Shown: in pieces, positions 34,585 through 43,677 of the stretch | Numbering within the stretch: position 1 is the stretch's first letter | Layout of the letters: each line of letters starts with the position of its first letter | Origin: Bradyrhizobium sp. AZCC 2176 | GTDB lineage: Bacteria > Pseudomonadota > Alphaproteobacteria > Rhizobiales > Xanthobacteraceae | Length of the DNA: 64,000 bases | Direction: 5' to 3' | Assembly: GCF_036924645.1 (NCBI RefSeq) | Contig: NZ_JAZHRX010000001.1 | Location: 930,001 to 994,000 of the forward strand | Position numbers and translations under genes: made by a program | The notes under the pieces: model-generated | What the model saw: only the letters and a program-made list of their open reading frames with translations | Database searches by the model: none | Told to the model about the DNA's origin: nothing

Positions 34585-35505
34585 TCAGCCGCGCGTTTGC
34601 TCGTAGGCCTTCAGATGCGTGTAGGCCGTGCGGAGCCGCGGCACCGGAACCTTTGCAGTGTCAGCGCGCGCAATCAGGTCGCCAATCACATGATCGGCTT
34701 CGATGGGTTGGCCCGCCTTGATATCGCGGAACATCGATGCGGTGAGTGGCGACCCTTCCGCGGTCAACATCCCTGTCGCGCGTTCCAGCGCAGGCGCGCG
34801 GGGCGGATAGCCTTCCGCGGTCGCGACTGCCCTGCATTCGTCGAGAATGCGAAGCAGAAAGTCCTTGCCGCCGGGCGCCGCCAGGATCATGCCGATCGGG
34901 GCGCGCATCAGGCTGGTCGAGGCCGCGTTCGACGCGAGGAAAACCCATTTCTCCCACATGTCCTGCAGGACGGTCTCGCTCGCCGCGCCGTCGAAATTGC
35001 AGCTTTTCACGACGTCCGCGATGGCGCGAATCCGATCTGACATGTTGCCGTCGCGCTCGCCGAAACCAAGCGACTGCACCGGGCCCAGCTGCACCACTTC
35101 GCGCTTCTCGTTCAGTGTCACCGCAGTCAGGCAGAGCCCTCCGAGCACGTGGCTCGCGCCAAAGTTTTTGTCGAGAACGTCCAGATGACGCATACCGTTG
35201 AGCAGCGGAATGATCGCGGTCCTCTCGCCTATCGCCGGCGCGAACGACTTGACCGCCTCGTCGAGGTCGTAAGCCTTGCAGCTCAAAAGCACCGCGTCAA
35301 ACTTGTCCTTGATGGTGTCGGCCTGGACGACAGGCGGATCCTTCAGCGTTACGTCGCCGTTCGGGCTCTTGATCACGAGGCCTGCGGCGGCAAGCTCCGC
35401 GGCACGGCGCGGCCGCACGAGAAAAGTGACGTCGCGGCCGGCTTGCAGCATCCTGCCGCCGAAATATCCACCAATGGCCCCGGCGCCAACGATGAGAATA
35501 CGCAT
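34585..35505 (-). CDS. panE: 2-dehydropantoate 2-reductase (PanE/ApbA) family protein
   Basis: 306 residues. The Rossmann start MRILIVGAGAIGGYFGGRML, then LLSCKAYDLDEAV and LLNGMRHLDVL, and the C-terminal helical domain with WEKWVFLASNAASTSLMRAP (Lys catalytic region) are standard ketopantoate reductase features. GGAGGAACTG upstream of the ATG is a good ribosome site. The enzyme reduces ketopantoate to pantoate with NADPH for CoA synthesis, but many paralogues act on other 2-keto acids. Set on an island beside an MFS transporter, a paralogous role is likely. Confidence 0.88.
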   Translation of the reverse strand: MRILIVGAGAIGGYFGGRMLQAGRDVTFLVRPRRAAELAAAGLVIKSPNGDVTLKDPPVVQADTIKDKFDAVLLSCKAYDLDEAVKSFAPAIGERTAIIPLLNGMRHLDVLDKNFGASHVLGGLCLTAVTLNEKREVVQLGPVQSLGFGERDGNMSDRIRAIADVVKSCNFDGAASETVLQDMWEKWVFLASNAASTSLMRAPIGMILAAPGGKDFLLRILDECRAVATAEGYPPRAPALERATGMLTAEGSPLTASMFRDIKAGQPIEADHVIGDLIARADTAKVPVPRLRTAYTHLKAYEQTRG

Positions 35506-35569
35506 CTCTCAGTTCCTCCTGTTGTTGGATAGGTAACGTTTGGCTTTTTGGGACGATTGCTGCAACGCG

Positions 35570-36808
35570 TCAGCTAGGTCCGCGATCAGCTGACATCCCG
35601 TTACGACCAATTAGCACAACACCGGCCGCCGCGACTTGAATGGCCGCCGCAATGGCAAACGACGCAGTGTAGCTAGACGCGAAATCACGCACAGCGCCTA
35701 AGATTGCCGGCGCCAAGGCGAAGACCGCCTGATTGATGGCAACGACGAGTGCGACGACGGTGCCGACGTCGGCCGCTCGAAACTCCTGTTGGGCGATCAG
35801 TGTAGGCATCGATACCACATTGCCAACGCCAAGGCCGAAGAGCACACAACCCAGCAGAAGCATTGGCGCCGCATCGGCTACGCAAAGTATGCTGACGCCG
35901 ATGGTCTGCACGAGGAAATTGGCGCAGGCCGCATATCGTCGGTCGTTGTTCCCGATCAGTCTCGCCAGCAGCATGCGTCCCGCGACGGCCGATAGCGTCG
36001 TAACGCTAACTGCAATGGCCGCTCCGCTGGCTTCCAAGATGGTCGACAAGCGCGGCAGCAGGTGGGACAGCACGCCGACTTGGGCGAATAGAGCCAACGC
36101 GAACGCCGCTGTGAGCGTCACGAATGCGCGTGAGTTCATAAGGACGCGACGTGATGATCGAACGGAGTTCCCCGCGCCCGAGGTCGCGGCCGCACCACCC
36201 GGCATGCCGTCTGCGGCCAAGCTCGGCTGCTCTGGACCGTGACGCAGCCATTGATGGGCGAGCGGCGCAACGAGCAATACCATCGAGCTGCCAACGATGA
36301 GCGCGGTTTGCGGGAAGCCAAGTTGCGAGATCATGGCGACAAGCAGTGGTGCGAATATCACGCCGCCGAAACTAGAGCCATTGAAGGCGTGACCGATCGC
36401 CTTCGGCCTTTCCTTGTCGAACCACGGAACAATCATCGCGTTGATCGCCGCGCCACTGGTCAGCGCCCAACCGCTGCCGGAGAATATCGCAGCCGCGAAC
36501 AGATGCGAAGGTGATGCAGAGATCGACCAGCTCACGATTCCGAATGCCGTCAGCGCGGCGCCCAGTATCGTCGACTTTGCCAGACCCAGCTTGCGGTGCA
36601 CTTCCGGTAGGTAGACCACGATTGCGGCGCCGATCAGAAAGTGCGCAGTGATTGCTGCCGAGATCGTCGCGATAGGCCAGCCTTTCGTTGCATGAAGCGT
36701 CTGAAGAAAAACGCCCATCCCGTGGAAACCGATGCCCCAGGCGAAAAAAGCAACGATAAAGGCGACCCAGACGACGGACCAACCCGGATAGCGCTGCTGT
36801 GCGGTCAT
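35570..36808 (-). CDS. MFS transporter
   Basis: 412 residues, twelve predicted helices, with a central polar loop near residues 195-220. WFDKERPKAIGHAFNGSSFG between helices 4 and 5 resembles OFA/monocarboxylate-type MFS carriers. The substrate may be an organic acid, possibly related to the keto acid handled by the PanE-like enzyme 64 bases downstream on the same strand, with which it may form an operon. Confidence 0.88.
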   Translation of the reverse strand: MTAQQRYPGWSVVWVAFIVAFFAWGIGFHGMGVFLQTLHATKGWPIATISAAITAHFLIGAAIVVYLPEVHRKLGLAKSTILGAALTAFGIVSWSISASPSHLFAAAIFSGSGWALTSGAAINAMIVPWFDKERPKAIGHAFNGSSFGGVIFAPLLVAMISQLGFPQTALIVGSSMVLLVAPLAHQWLRHGPEQPSLAADGMPGGAAATSGAGNSVRSSRRVLMNSRAFVTLTAAFALALFAQVGVLSHLLPRLSTILEASGAAIAVSVTTLSAVAGRMLLARLIGNNDRRYAACANFLVQTIGVSILCVADAAPMLLLGCVLFGLGVGNVVSMPTLIAQQEFRAADVGTVVALVVAINQAVFALAPAILGAVRDFASSYTASFAIAAAIQVAAAGVVLIGRNGMSADRGPS

Positions 36809-37003
36809 GCCGGCACTATAATGGGCTTGCGCGACAGCGCTGGCGGAAACGGCGCGTCCAAAAGACGGTGCCGGGCAAAACTATGCCTCAGGGCCACATT
36901 GGCATGTGGACCATTCAATGCATTACAAACTGGATTGTCGAGCACGTGGCGCATGCGTCCTCCTGCGTTGCTGGACACGTGCATATCATAGAGGATATTC
37001 TCG

Positions 37004-37624
37004 ATGCTCGCCGGATTCGGACTCTGTCATCGGTCGAACATGAGTGCCGCTATGCTCGACATCAATCAGTGCGAACAAGCACGCGTCAGACGGGACCGCC
37101 GCTTCGATGGTATGTTTTTTTCTGGCGTGCGGACGACACGCATCTATTGCCGCCCAGTTTGTCCGGTGAAACCCGCTAAGGCAGCCAACGTGACGTTCTA
37201 TCCGTCGGCAGCGGCCGCCGAGCTTGCGGGTTTCCGACCGTGCCTGAGGTGTAGGCCAGAGGCCGCGCCATTCTCGCCGGCATGGATGGGGACACGGACA
37301 ACCGTCGAGCGCGCACTCCGGCTCATCGCGGACGGCGCCCTTGATGACGGCAATGTCGAGGCATTGGCCGACCGCCTCGGGATCGGTTCAAGGCATCTGT
37401 CCAGGTTGTTCCAGAGACACTTGGGCGCCAGCCCGGTGCAAGTCGCTCAAACCACCCGCGTCCAGCGGGCCAAGCGGCTTCTCGACGAGACCGACCTTAC
37501 GATGTCGGAGATTGCCGTGCACGCTGGTTTCGGCAGCTTGCGTCGATTCAACACCGTGTTTGCGGAAGTATATCGACGTCCGCCAACCGAAATCAGGCGC
37601 GCTCGCAATCCAAGTAGTTCGTAA
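37004..37624 (+). CDS. adaA: AdaA-type methylphosphotriester sensor/AraC regulator
   Basis: 206 residues from ATG 37004, preceded by GAGGA; ATG at 37052 (MLDINQCEQARVRRD) is an alternative start. The Ada zinc domain carries Cys 49, 53, 80 and 83 (YCRPVCP...PCLRCRP); one cysteine accepts methyl from DNA phosphotriesters. Residues 100-200 form an AraC double HTH (LADRLGIGSRHLSRLFQRHL). In many relatives this module is fused to AlkA glycosylase; here it stops cleanly, like Bacillus AdaA. No AlkA or Ogt gene is adjacent. Confidence 0.88.
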   Translation: MLAGFGLCHRSNMSAAMLDINQCEQARVRRDRRFDGMFFSGVRTTRIYCRPVCPVKPAKAANVTFYPSAAAAELAGFRPCLRCRPEAAPFSPAWMGTRTTVERALRLIADGALDDGNVEALADRLGIGSRHLSRLFQRHLGASPVQVAQTTRVQRAKRLLDETDLTMSEIAVHAGFGSLRRFNTVFAEVYRRPPTEIRRARNPSSS

Positions 37625-38064
37625 TGTCGGCTCGCGGTGAATACCGCAGATCGCGCACTTGATCTTAATTCGAAACAGCTACAGAAAATTCCCTTAGCTA
37701 GGTAGATCAGATTCCTTCGATTTGCGATGTACAACGTGCTTGTGAGAGCTCCGCGCGCTTTGCCACGCAGGTGTTGCCCACCGGCACTGAGTCTGCTTCG
37801 GGTCAATCGCGACCGGGTCGCGGCAATAGCAAGTCTAGCCATGTCCGCTATGCCGCCGAAGACGGAAGTAGATTCAGAGCATTGGCGGTAACGCATAGGC
37901 ATGGCGGGTTGATCTCATATGACGGAATCAGCCGTTCTCCTTTGTTCTTCGGATCCTGTCGGGGTCCCGGTTGGGTCCCGCATGAACGTGAACGAACGCA
38001 GAAGATCGGAAATTATCGTCGTAAAAAACTCCGAGAAAACAAGGGTGTTCTGCTGAACCCGAAC
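37625..38064. other. Intergenic stretch before tRNA remnant 3
   Basis: No gene recognised. If AdaA was once fused to AlkA, no AlkA-like text is visible here in any frame. The stretch ends in the third tRNA 3' half. Confidence 0.5.
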
Positions 38065-38110
38065 GCTCATAACGGTCTGGTTGCAGGTTCGAGTCCTGCC
38101 GGGCCCACCA
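38065..38110 (+). repeat. Third tRNA(CAU) 3' half
   Basis: GCTCATAACGG...GGTTCGAGTCC...GGGCCCACCA, the best preserved of the four 46-base copies. The tandem GCACCAG prefix of the other copies is absent upstream, so the shared unit with the rest is the tRNA part alone. The 5' half is missing; not a functional tRNA. Confidence 0.85.
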
Positions 38111-38223
38111 GCCTTCGCTCGCGAAGCGAGTGAAGGCTGCCGCGCCGAAGCCTCCGGCGAAGGCGGGCTGTGCGGACCACGAGCTATGGTTCGGCAGGCC
38201 ATCCTACGATCACCATCGGGAAA

Positions 38224-38374
38224 CATCATCACCGGGAAAGACAGCCGCAAGACCGGCGCAGGTCCCGCTCCCAAGCAAAATATCGAAAACAACCCCATGC
38301 AAAGTAGCATGGCCGTCGCCGGCTGGCGCTTCGAGCCACGCCGACGGCATTTGAGATGTCAGGCAAATCGGCGG
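38224..38374 (+). repeat. Dispersed repeat B, copy 3
   Basis: CATCATC..CGGGAAAGACAGCC leads into the core 38277-38307, identical to 575-605. A degenerate match continues to GTCAGGCAAATCGGCGG (about 38358-38374). Downstream of the tRNA remnant as in copy 2. Confidence 0.78.
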
Positions 38375-38574
38375 GGAGACTGCATCATCGGGCCGACGAT
38401 TGAGCGTCGGATTGTCCTGCGATCACGCACTTCCTCCCGTCCATTTGACGGCCATGGCAGCGGCCCCGGCACCTTATCAAACAATGTGAAAGTCCGACTG
38501 AGGCAAGCTGGTTAGAGTCACATTCTGCAGAACCACACTATTGTTGGCGTCGATCATCATCGCGATATTGCCCA

Positions 38575-38621
38575 TTGACTTTATAGACGACCGGTCGTAT
38601 GTTGAATACGACCGGTCGTCT
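38575..38621 (+). promoter_or_regulatory. Promoter with double TetR-type operator for the GST-SDR-TetR operon
   Basis: A -35 TTGACT (38575-38580) and -10 TATGTT (38598-38603) are separated by exactly 17 bases. Two identical palindromes ACGACCGGTCGT lie at 38587-38598 (filling the spacer) and 38608-38619 (around the expected start of transcription). Together they form a perfect 16-base inverted repeat, 38585-38600 and 38606-38621, with a five-base centre. A bound repressor would block RNA polymerase. The TetR-family protein encoded by the third gene is the natural binder. Confidence 0.88.
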
Positions 38622-38663
38622 TGACCACTGCGCGTTCCGAAATGCCCTTGTAAGGAGAGCTGT

Positions 38664-39260
38664 ATGAAGCTGATTGGCACCTATCTGTCGCCCTATGCGA
38701 GGCGGGTCGCAGCGGCCCTGATCTCTCGCGGTATGCCTTTCGAGCATGAGGCCGTGAACGGCTACCGGGAGTTCGAGATCGCCAGCCGGTATAATCCTGT
38801 GGCGAAGGTACCTTCGCTCGTGCTCGACGATGGCGAGGTCCTGATCGACAGCACGGCCATCCTCGACTACCTCAATGAACTGACGCCTTCGGCGCCGCTG
38901 ATTCCCGCCGGGTCGAGAGCGCGCCGGACGACGCTCAAGCTCGCGGCCATTGGTTACGGCGTCTATGAACAGGCCGCCAGCCTCTCGTTCCGCGGACGCG
39001 AGGTACCTGAGACCGAGGCCAGGCGCTGGAAGGCGCAGATCCTCGGAGGCTTGCGCGCGCTCGACGAGGCCGCGCGCGACGGCGGACCGCTCAGGGCGAC
39101 GCCAATGGACGCGGCAGCGATCACCGCCATCGTAGCGGTGGAATACCTCGCGCGGACGAATCCGGATTTGGACGCCCTTCCCGCAATCCCCGCCCTGGCC
39201 GCGCTTGCGGCCGAGTATCGCGACGCACCGCCCTTCGCGCTGACAAGGGCAACGGCTTGA
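38664..39260 (+). CDS. Glutathione S-transferase family protein
   Basis: 198 residues, with AAGGAGAG before the ATG. Thioredoxin-like N-domain: MKLIGTYLSPYARRVAAAL with candidate catalytic Ser9, cis-Pro at KVPSLVLDDGEVL, and DSTAILDYLNE, the glutathione-binding ES/DS motif. A helical C-domain follows. It would conjugate or reduce electrophiles with glutathione. First gene after the double operator, so probably induced by the TetR ligand. Confidence 0.92.
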   Translation: MKLIGTYLSPYARRVAAALISRGMPFEHEAVNGYREFEIASRYNPVAKVPSLVLDDGEVLIDSTAILDYLNELTPSAPLIPAGSRARRTTLKLAAIGYGVYEQAASLSFRGREVPETEARRWKAQILGGLRALDEAARDGGPLRATPMDAAAITAIVAVEYLARTNPDLDALPAIPALAALAAEYRDAPPFALTRATA

Positions 39261-39277
39261 GGCGCATGGAGGAAAGC

Positions 39278-40003
39278 ATGACTGATCGGATTGCTCTTAT
39301 CGCAGGTGTCGGCGGCGCCACCGGCGCTGCGCTCTCGCGGCGCTTCGCGCAGGGCGGGTATCGTGTGGCGATGATCGCCCGCAACGCCGAGCGGCTCGCG
39401 GAGCTCGAGGCCCAGATACCTGGTGCGCACGGCTATCCTTGCGACGTAGCCAACCTTAACCTGCTCGGCGAAATTGTCGAGCAAGTGCGGACCGAGCTAG
39501 GGGCACCCCATGTGCTCATCCATAACGCCGTGGCGGCGACATTCGCCAAGATCCTCGATGCATCGGTCGAGGATCTCGAGCGAAATTTTCAGGTGAACAC
39601 TACTTCCCTGTTCTTTCTGGTGCAGAAGCTCGCGCCGGCGATGATCGACCGCGGCGAGGGAGCCATCATGGTCACCGGAAACACGTCGTCGTTCCGGGGC
39701 ATCCCGCTGCGCCCGGCCTTCGCGCCGACCAAGGCCGCCCAGCGCATCCTCGCCCAGTCCCTCGCAAAGGATTTGGGCCCGAAGCGCGTGCATGTTGGAT
39801 ACATCACCATCGATGCCGCGATCGACGCGCCGTGGAGGAGGAACACCTCGCCGCTCCCGGATTGGCAAGATAAGCCGGGCGACTATTTCGCGCATCCCGA
39901 TGCGATTGCCGACGAGGTTTACCACATCGCGCATCAACACCCCTCAACCTGGTCGTTCGATCACATCATCCGGCCTTTCGCTGAGAACTGGACCCTGAAC
40001 TGA
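39278..40003 (+). CDS. Short-chain dehydrogenase-like protein lacking the catalytic tyrosine
   Basis: 241 residues from ATG 39278, with GGAGGAAAG directly before it; the TTG at 39257 is not needed. The Rossmann glycines are IAGVGGATGAA (res 8-18). The active-site segment reads FAPTK: Phe148 replaces the Tyr of YxxxK, while Lys152 is kept. I recall a subfamily with FAPTKAAQRIL, so this is probably ancestral rather than a lesion. Without the tyrosine, classical ketone reduction is doubtful. Middle gene of the GST-SDR-TetR operon. Confidence 0.88.
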   Translation: MTDRIALIAGVGGATGAALSRRFAQGGYRVAMIARNAERLAELEAQIPGAHGYPCDVANLNLLGEIVEQVRTELGAPHVLIHNAVAATFAKILDASVEDLERNFQVNTTSLFFLVQKLAPAMIDRGEGAIMVTGNTSSFRGIPLRPAFAPTKAAQRILAQSLAKDLGPKRVHVGYITIDAAIDAPWRRNTSPLPDWQDKPGDYFAHPDAIADEVYHIAHQHPSTWSFDHIIRPFAENWTLN

Positions 40004-40005
40004 CC

Positions 40006-40563
40006 ATGCCGAAACCTAATCATAAGGAAGCACTCCTCGACGCGGGCCTCGCGGCGTTTCATCGCCGCGGCTATCACGCGACCGGTGTTCAGGAGATCGT
40101 CTCGTCGGCTGGTGTGCCGAAGGGCTCTTTCTACAGCCATTTCGAAAGCAAGGACGCCCTCGGCCTGGCAGCGCTCGCGCGCTACTGGGAGGACCGCGCC
40201 AAGGCGCGTGCCATGCTGCGGGACGCGAGCCTTCCCGGGCTAGAACGGATTGACCGATACTTCGCGGCGCTCGGCTATAGCGAAGACGGCTGCCTGATCG
40301 GCAACTTCACGGCCGAACTCGCGCAACTCGACGCCTTCCGCCAAGATTTGTCGCGCCTGTGGCGTCAGTGGACGGATGCGCTCTCCGAGTGCCTGGCGGA
40401 TGGGCAGCGCGACGGCAGCGTGCGAACCGACGTGCCTGTCACCGAGCTCGCGCGCACGGTTCTGGCGCTTTGGGAAGGCGCTGTGCTTTCAGCAAAGGTC
40501 GAGCGCGGCCCCAAGCCGCTCAACACAGCGCGCCGCACGCTGCGGCGTTTGCTGGCACCGTGA
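40006..40563 (+). CDS. TetR/AcrR-family repressor
   Basis: 185 residues, starting three bases after the SDR gene. HTH at about 8-50: ALLDAGLAAFHRRGYHATGV, then AGVPKGSFYSHFESKDAL, the usual TetR pattern with YxHF. The C-terminal domain binds an unknown ligand, probably an electrophile or aldehyde that the GST and SDR-like proteins treat. It most likely represses its own operon through 38585-38621. Confidence 0.93.
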   Translation: MPKPNHKEALLDAGLAAFHRRGYHATGVQEIVSSAGVPKGSFYSHFESKDALGLAALARYWEDRAKARAMLRDASLPGLERIDRYFAALGYSEDGCLIGNFTAELAQLDAFRQDLSRLWRQWTDALSECLADGQRDGSVRTDVPVTELARTVLALWEGAVLSAKVERGPKPLNTARRTLRRLLAP

Positions 40564-40578
40564 CGCATAGCCCACGCC

Positions 40579-40602
40579 CCGCACCAGTTTCGCACCAGAA
40601 AC
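40579..40602 (+). repeat. Isolated GCACCAG tandem motif of repeat A
   Basis: CCGCACCAGTTTCGCACCAG plus AAAC, identical to the left edge of repeat A copies at 8698, 33217 and 43678, but no tRNA fragment follows. It lies 16 bases after the tetR stop. It may be a decayed attachment-site arm. Confidence 0.7.
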
Positions 40603-40720
40603 GACCTCGCCAAAATGCTGAGGGCAGCTGTTGCGGTGAGGCGAACGTCACACGTGAAGTCGAAATTGTCTCTACGCATCGAGCAGATAGCCGACTCCTT
40701 CGTAGCTCTCTGGCCAAACT

Positions 40721-41938
40721 CTATCTGACGCAATCGTCTGGAGGTGTTTTCCCGGCAAAGCGGTCAGTCAGCCAGTTCACCGCCGCCATCGTGCTCGCTT
40801 GCGCGGCGCGTCCGTGGCCGATGCCGGGCAGGATGACCATCCTGACCCTACTACCAGCCTTGCACAGCTTGTCCATGTAGGCCTGGGTAACCGCGGGCTC
40901 AATGATCTGGTCATTAGTCCCCTGCGCCAGAAAGATGGGGATCTCAGGGGGGAGCACGCCGGTGCTGTTCTGTTCGAGAAGCGAGCGCCAAGGTTCGGCC
41001 TTGGTCGGATCTTGCACCGTCAAAAAATATTGCTCGAGCGGCCTCCCTGTTCTCTGCCTGACGATCAGGTCGAAAGGCCCTTCGATGCATTCTTGAGCCA
41101 GCCTGTCGATCACGGGCATGGCGCGCCGATCGACGACGTTGTCGATGGCGGCTCCGTAGACCCGGTGCCACGACCATAGCGTCATCGCCGTGATGTTCTT
41201 GCCGCCGATCGAGTTGATATCGTCGCTCATCAGCTTCGCGAGGTCCGTTGCCGGCGCTGCCGCAGCGACGCCGAGAAGCCTCAGCTCAGAAGCGTACGCT
41301 TTTGCCATCATCCCGGCAAAGAGCGCGGCTTGCCCGCCTTGCGAATGTCCCCACACCGTGAAGTCCTTGCCCTGACCCGCGCGCGGAAGGGAGCGTGCCG
41401 CGCGCACGACATCGATCACGGCGCGACCTTCGCTCTCACCTACCAGATAAGGATGCGGGCCCGGCGTGCCGAGCCCCGGATAATCGGTCGCCGCCACGAC
41501 GAAGCCACGGGAGACCATCGAGCGAAGGCCCTGGATCTGCTGAAACAGAAAAATGGCAAGCGACGGCGCGCAGCGCGGGACGATACCCGATGTAGGATGT
41601 GCCCAAGCAACGATCGGACGACCGCCAGGCGGGGGCGCGCCTTGCGGAACAATGACGACGCCGGACACAAAGATCGGCCGGCCGTTCAGCCCCGTCGACC
41701 GATAGAGCACGCGATAGGCGGAGGCGCCGAGCGGAGCCCCGTCCATCGGCTCCTGTCGCACCAGGGCCCCCGGGGCGCCGGCGAGCAATGATTCCGGCGC
41801 ATCATAAAATGCCGTCTGGGCCGACGCTATTCGTGCCAATGCAAAGACAGCCGCGACCGCGACGAGCCCATTCAGCATCCATTTGCGCCGGCAGCGGCGC
41901 ATGCGATTGGTGGTGAAGCATCGCATGGTCCAGCTCAT
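40721..41938 (-). CDS. Secreted lipase-like alpha/beta hydrolase
   Basis: 405 residues; a basic head precedes a signal sequence MLNGLVAVAAVFALARIASA (starting at residue 21, ATG 41878), so the true start may be there. Nucleophile elbow GHSQGG, acid in AQGTNDQIIEP and His in GIGHGRAA form a catalytic triad. Length and the PGLGTPGPHPYL segment fit the secretory lipase (LIP) family. It starts four bases after the DUF4403 gene, suggesting an operon. Confidence 0.88.
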   Translation of the reverse strand: MSWTMRCFTTNRMRRCRRKWMLNGLVAVAAVFALARIASAQTAFYDAPESLLAGAPGALVRQEPMDGAPLGASAYRVLYRSTGLNGRPIFVSGVVIVPQGAPPPGGRPIVAWAHPTSGIVPRCAPSLAIFLFQQIQGLRSMVSRGFVVAATDYPGLGTPGPHPYLVGESEGRAVIDVVRAARSLPRAGQGKDFTVWGHSQGGQAALFAGMMAKAYASELRLLGVAAAAPATDLAKLMSDDINSIGGKNITAMTLWSWHRVYGAAIDNVVDRRAMPVIDRLAQECIEGPFDLIVRQRTGRPLEQYFLTVQDPTKAEPWRSLLEQNSTGVLPPEIPIFLAQGTNDQIIEPAVTQAYMDKLCKAGSRVRMVILPGIGHGRAAQASTMAAVNWLTDRFAGKTPPDDCVR

Positions 41939-41942
41939 GTGC

Positions 41943-43391
41943 TCACAGTCCGTAAAGTATCTTCAGACCGCCGCTGGCATGAAGGGCAATCAGGATGCCT
42001 TCGCGCAGCAACTGCACCTTTTCGAGCCTTGCCGAGTCGAGGTGGCCTTCCATTCGAAAGCCGTCCTTCAGCGGGCGCGTCAGGCGTTCGTTCGCCGCCA
42101 TGAGCATGTTCTGGTAGGAGATGCCGTAGTCGAGATTGGCGACATTCTTCAATTGCGCCGCTAGCTGTTGCACGGCAGATCCGATCTGGCTGTCGTCTGA
42201 TGAAGTTGTCAGGTCGATCTCGGAGAGGCCGACCGTCTTATTGTTAGTATCGACTTTTGGCATGGTGGAGAGATAGGTCCATTGGCCCGCGTTGGAATCA
42301 GTGTCCGAGCTCTTTGCGATGCGCAGGCCGATCACGAGTTTACCCGACGACGGATAAACCTGGACCTCGCGCACGGACGTGTCCTGCGCCGGCAAGGCTG
42401 CGATCGCCTGGCTTATCTTGTCCTTGAGCGTGTCGTAGTTGATGCGGACGGGAAGAATGACATCGAAGGCTCCCGGCTCGGCCACCGCGGTGCCGAGCGG
42501 CGGCAGCGCCGTCGCCGCGACAGCCGGCGGCTGCTGCCCGATCACGGTTTCGGCGGAGCCGGCAAGCTCAAGTGATCCCCACAATACCTTGGCATTGGCG
42601 CGGACACCCGCGAAAGCCGCGCTCTTCGGGGTCAGTTGCAGCCAGACCGGCGGATCCTGCGCGAGTTTGATGGGTTCAAACGCGTGCCGCCACGCCATCT
42701 CCGCCTTGCCGTGCAGGTCGAGTGCGCGCGCCGCCGCCAGCGCCCGCGACCGGATGCGGTCCAGCTGCGTCCGGATGTTGGGCTCGACATAGGGCGCAAG
42801 GTCAAACTCGCGGCCGAGCACGTGAAGGTAGGGATGTTCGCTCCAGTGGAAGAAGTCGCTGATGTTTAGCTGGAGCGACCCATCCCGCCGCAGCTCGGGG
42901 CGCGCTTCAACCTCGATCGTCGCGCGCGCCTCGGTCTCGCCGCGAATGCGCGCCGTGAAACGATTGGCTCCCTGGCCTTCGGCGGCGCCATGTATGGAGA
43001 CCGCCCCGAAGACGCGGTCGCCCCGGCCATACAGCGAGACCGGGCTGGTCCGGTCGACGAAACCCCAGACGTCGCAATTGGCGTTGACGCGGAAGATGAA
43101 AACACGACGATGAACGCAGTTGACGCGCTCGTCGATGGTGGCAAGCCGCTTTGGAATATCCCGCTCGATCGCCGCAGCAAGAACCGGCAGGCCGAACTCG
43201 ACCGTCGCAGAGATGCGCGAACTCGCTACGAGTGGCGTTGCTGCGTCCGGGCTCAGCGGCGGCTTTTCGGCGCCGACGGCGATCGACGGGAGCGCCCCAA
43301 GAGCGAGCGCGGCCAGGCGGGCTATGCCCACGCGTGATCTATTCGCGATCGAATCGTATTCCGGCTGATATGTGCGTGATGGAGGAATCAT
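41943..43391 (-). CDS. DUF4403-family exported protein
   Basis: 482 residues with a signal peptide (ARLAALALGALPSIAVGA, about 24-41); a start at GTG 43331 would give a more usual signal. The body contains long beta-rich segments, for example NISDFFHWSEHPYLHVLGRE, and ends GGLKILYGL, matching DUF4403, a conserved family with two related lipid-binding-like domains. Function unknown, probably periplasmic or outer-membrane associated. Upstream neighbour of the lipase. Confidence 0.85.
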   Translation of the reverse strand: MIPPSRTYQPEYDSIANRSRVGIARLAALALGALPSIAVGAEKPPLSPDAATPLVASSRISATVEFGLPVLAAAIERDIPKRLATIDERVNCVHRRVFIFRVNANCDVWGFVDRTSPVSLYGRGDRVFGAVSIHGAAEGQGANRFTARIRGETEARATIEVEARPELRRDGSLQLNISDFFHWSEHPYLHVLGREFDLAPYVEPNIRTQLDRIRSRALAAARALDLHGKAEMAWRHAFEPIKLAQDPPVWLQLTPKSAAFAGVRANAKVLWGSLELAGSAETVIGQQPPAVAATALPPLGTAVAEPGAFDVILPVRINYDTLKDKISQAIAALPAQDTSVREVQVYPSSGKLVIGLRIAKSSDTDSNAGQWTYLSTMPKVDTNNKTVGLSEIDLTTSSDDSQIGSAVQQLAAQLKNVANLDYGISYQNMLMAANERLTRPLKDGFRMEGHLDSARLEKVQLLREGILIALHASGGLKILYGL

Positions 43392-43677
43392 TCTAGTGCT
43401 CCAGCTTCAGGAAAAACCAGAACCACAGTCGGTACTCAGTGCGCTCGCGAGCAATAACGGCGCTATACGTTAGGAGTGCACGAACGGCGGAAGCTGTTTT
43501 GCAATCCGGGCTCGCCAGGTTGGCAACACTCCCAAAATCGAGCTGTCGCCATTCTGTATCCGTTTTCGACAAGTGCCGGGCGGATCCCCCGGGCTCAACT
43601 TAACGATGAGCGCCTGAAGTCTCGCAAGTCAAATGACAAATGGCGCAAAAACGATGGCCTTGCAGCCCTCCGCGTCA
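43392..43677. other. Intergenic stretch before repeat A copy 4
   Basis: Nearly 300 bases without a credible gene. The frame at 43476-44042 runs through the repeat and into the aspartokinase antisense, so it is not taken as coding. Confidence 0.5.
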
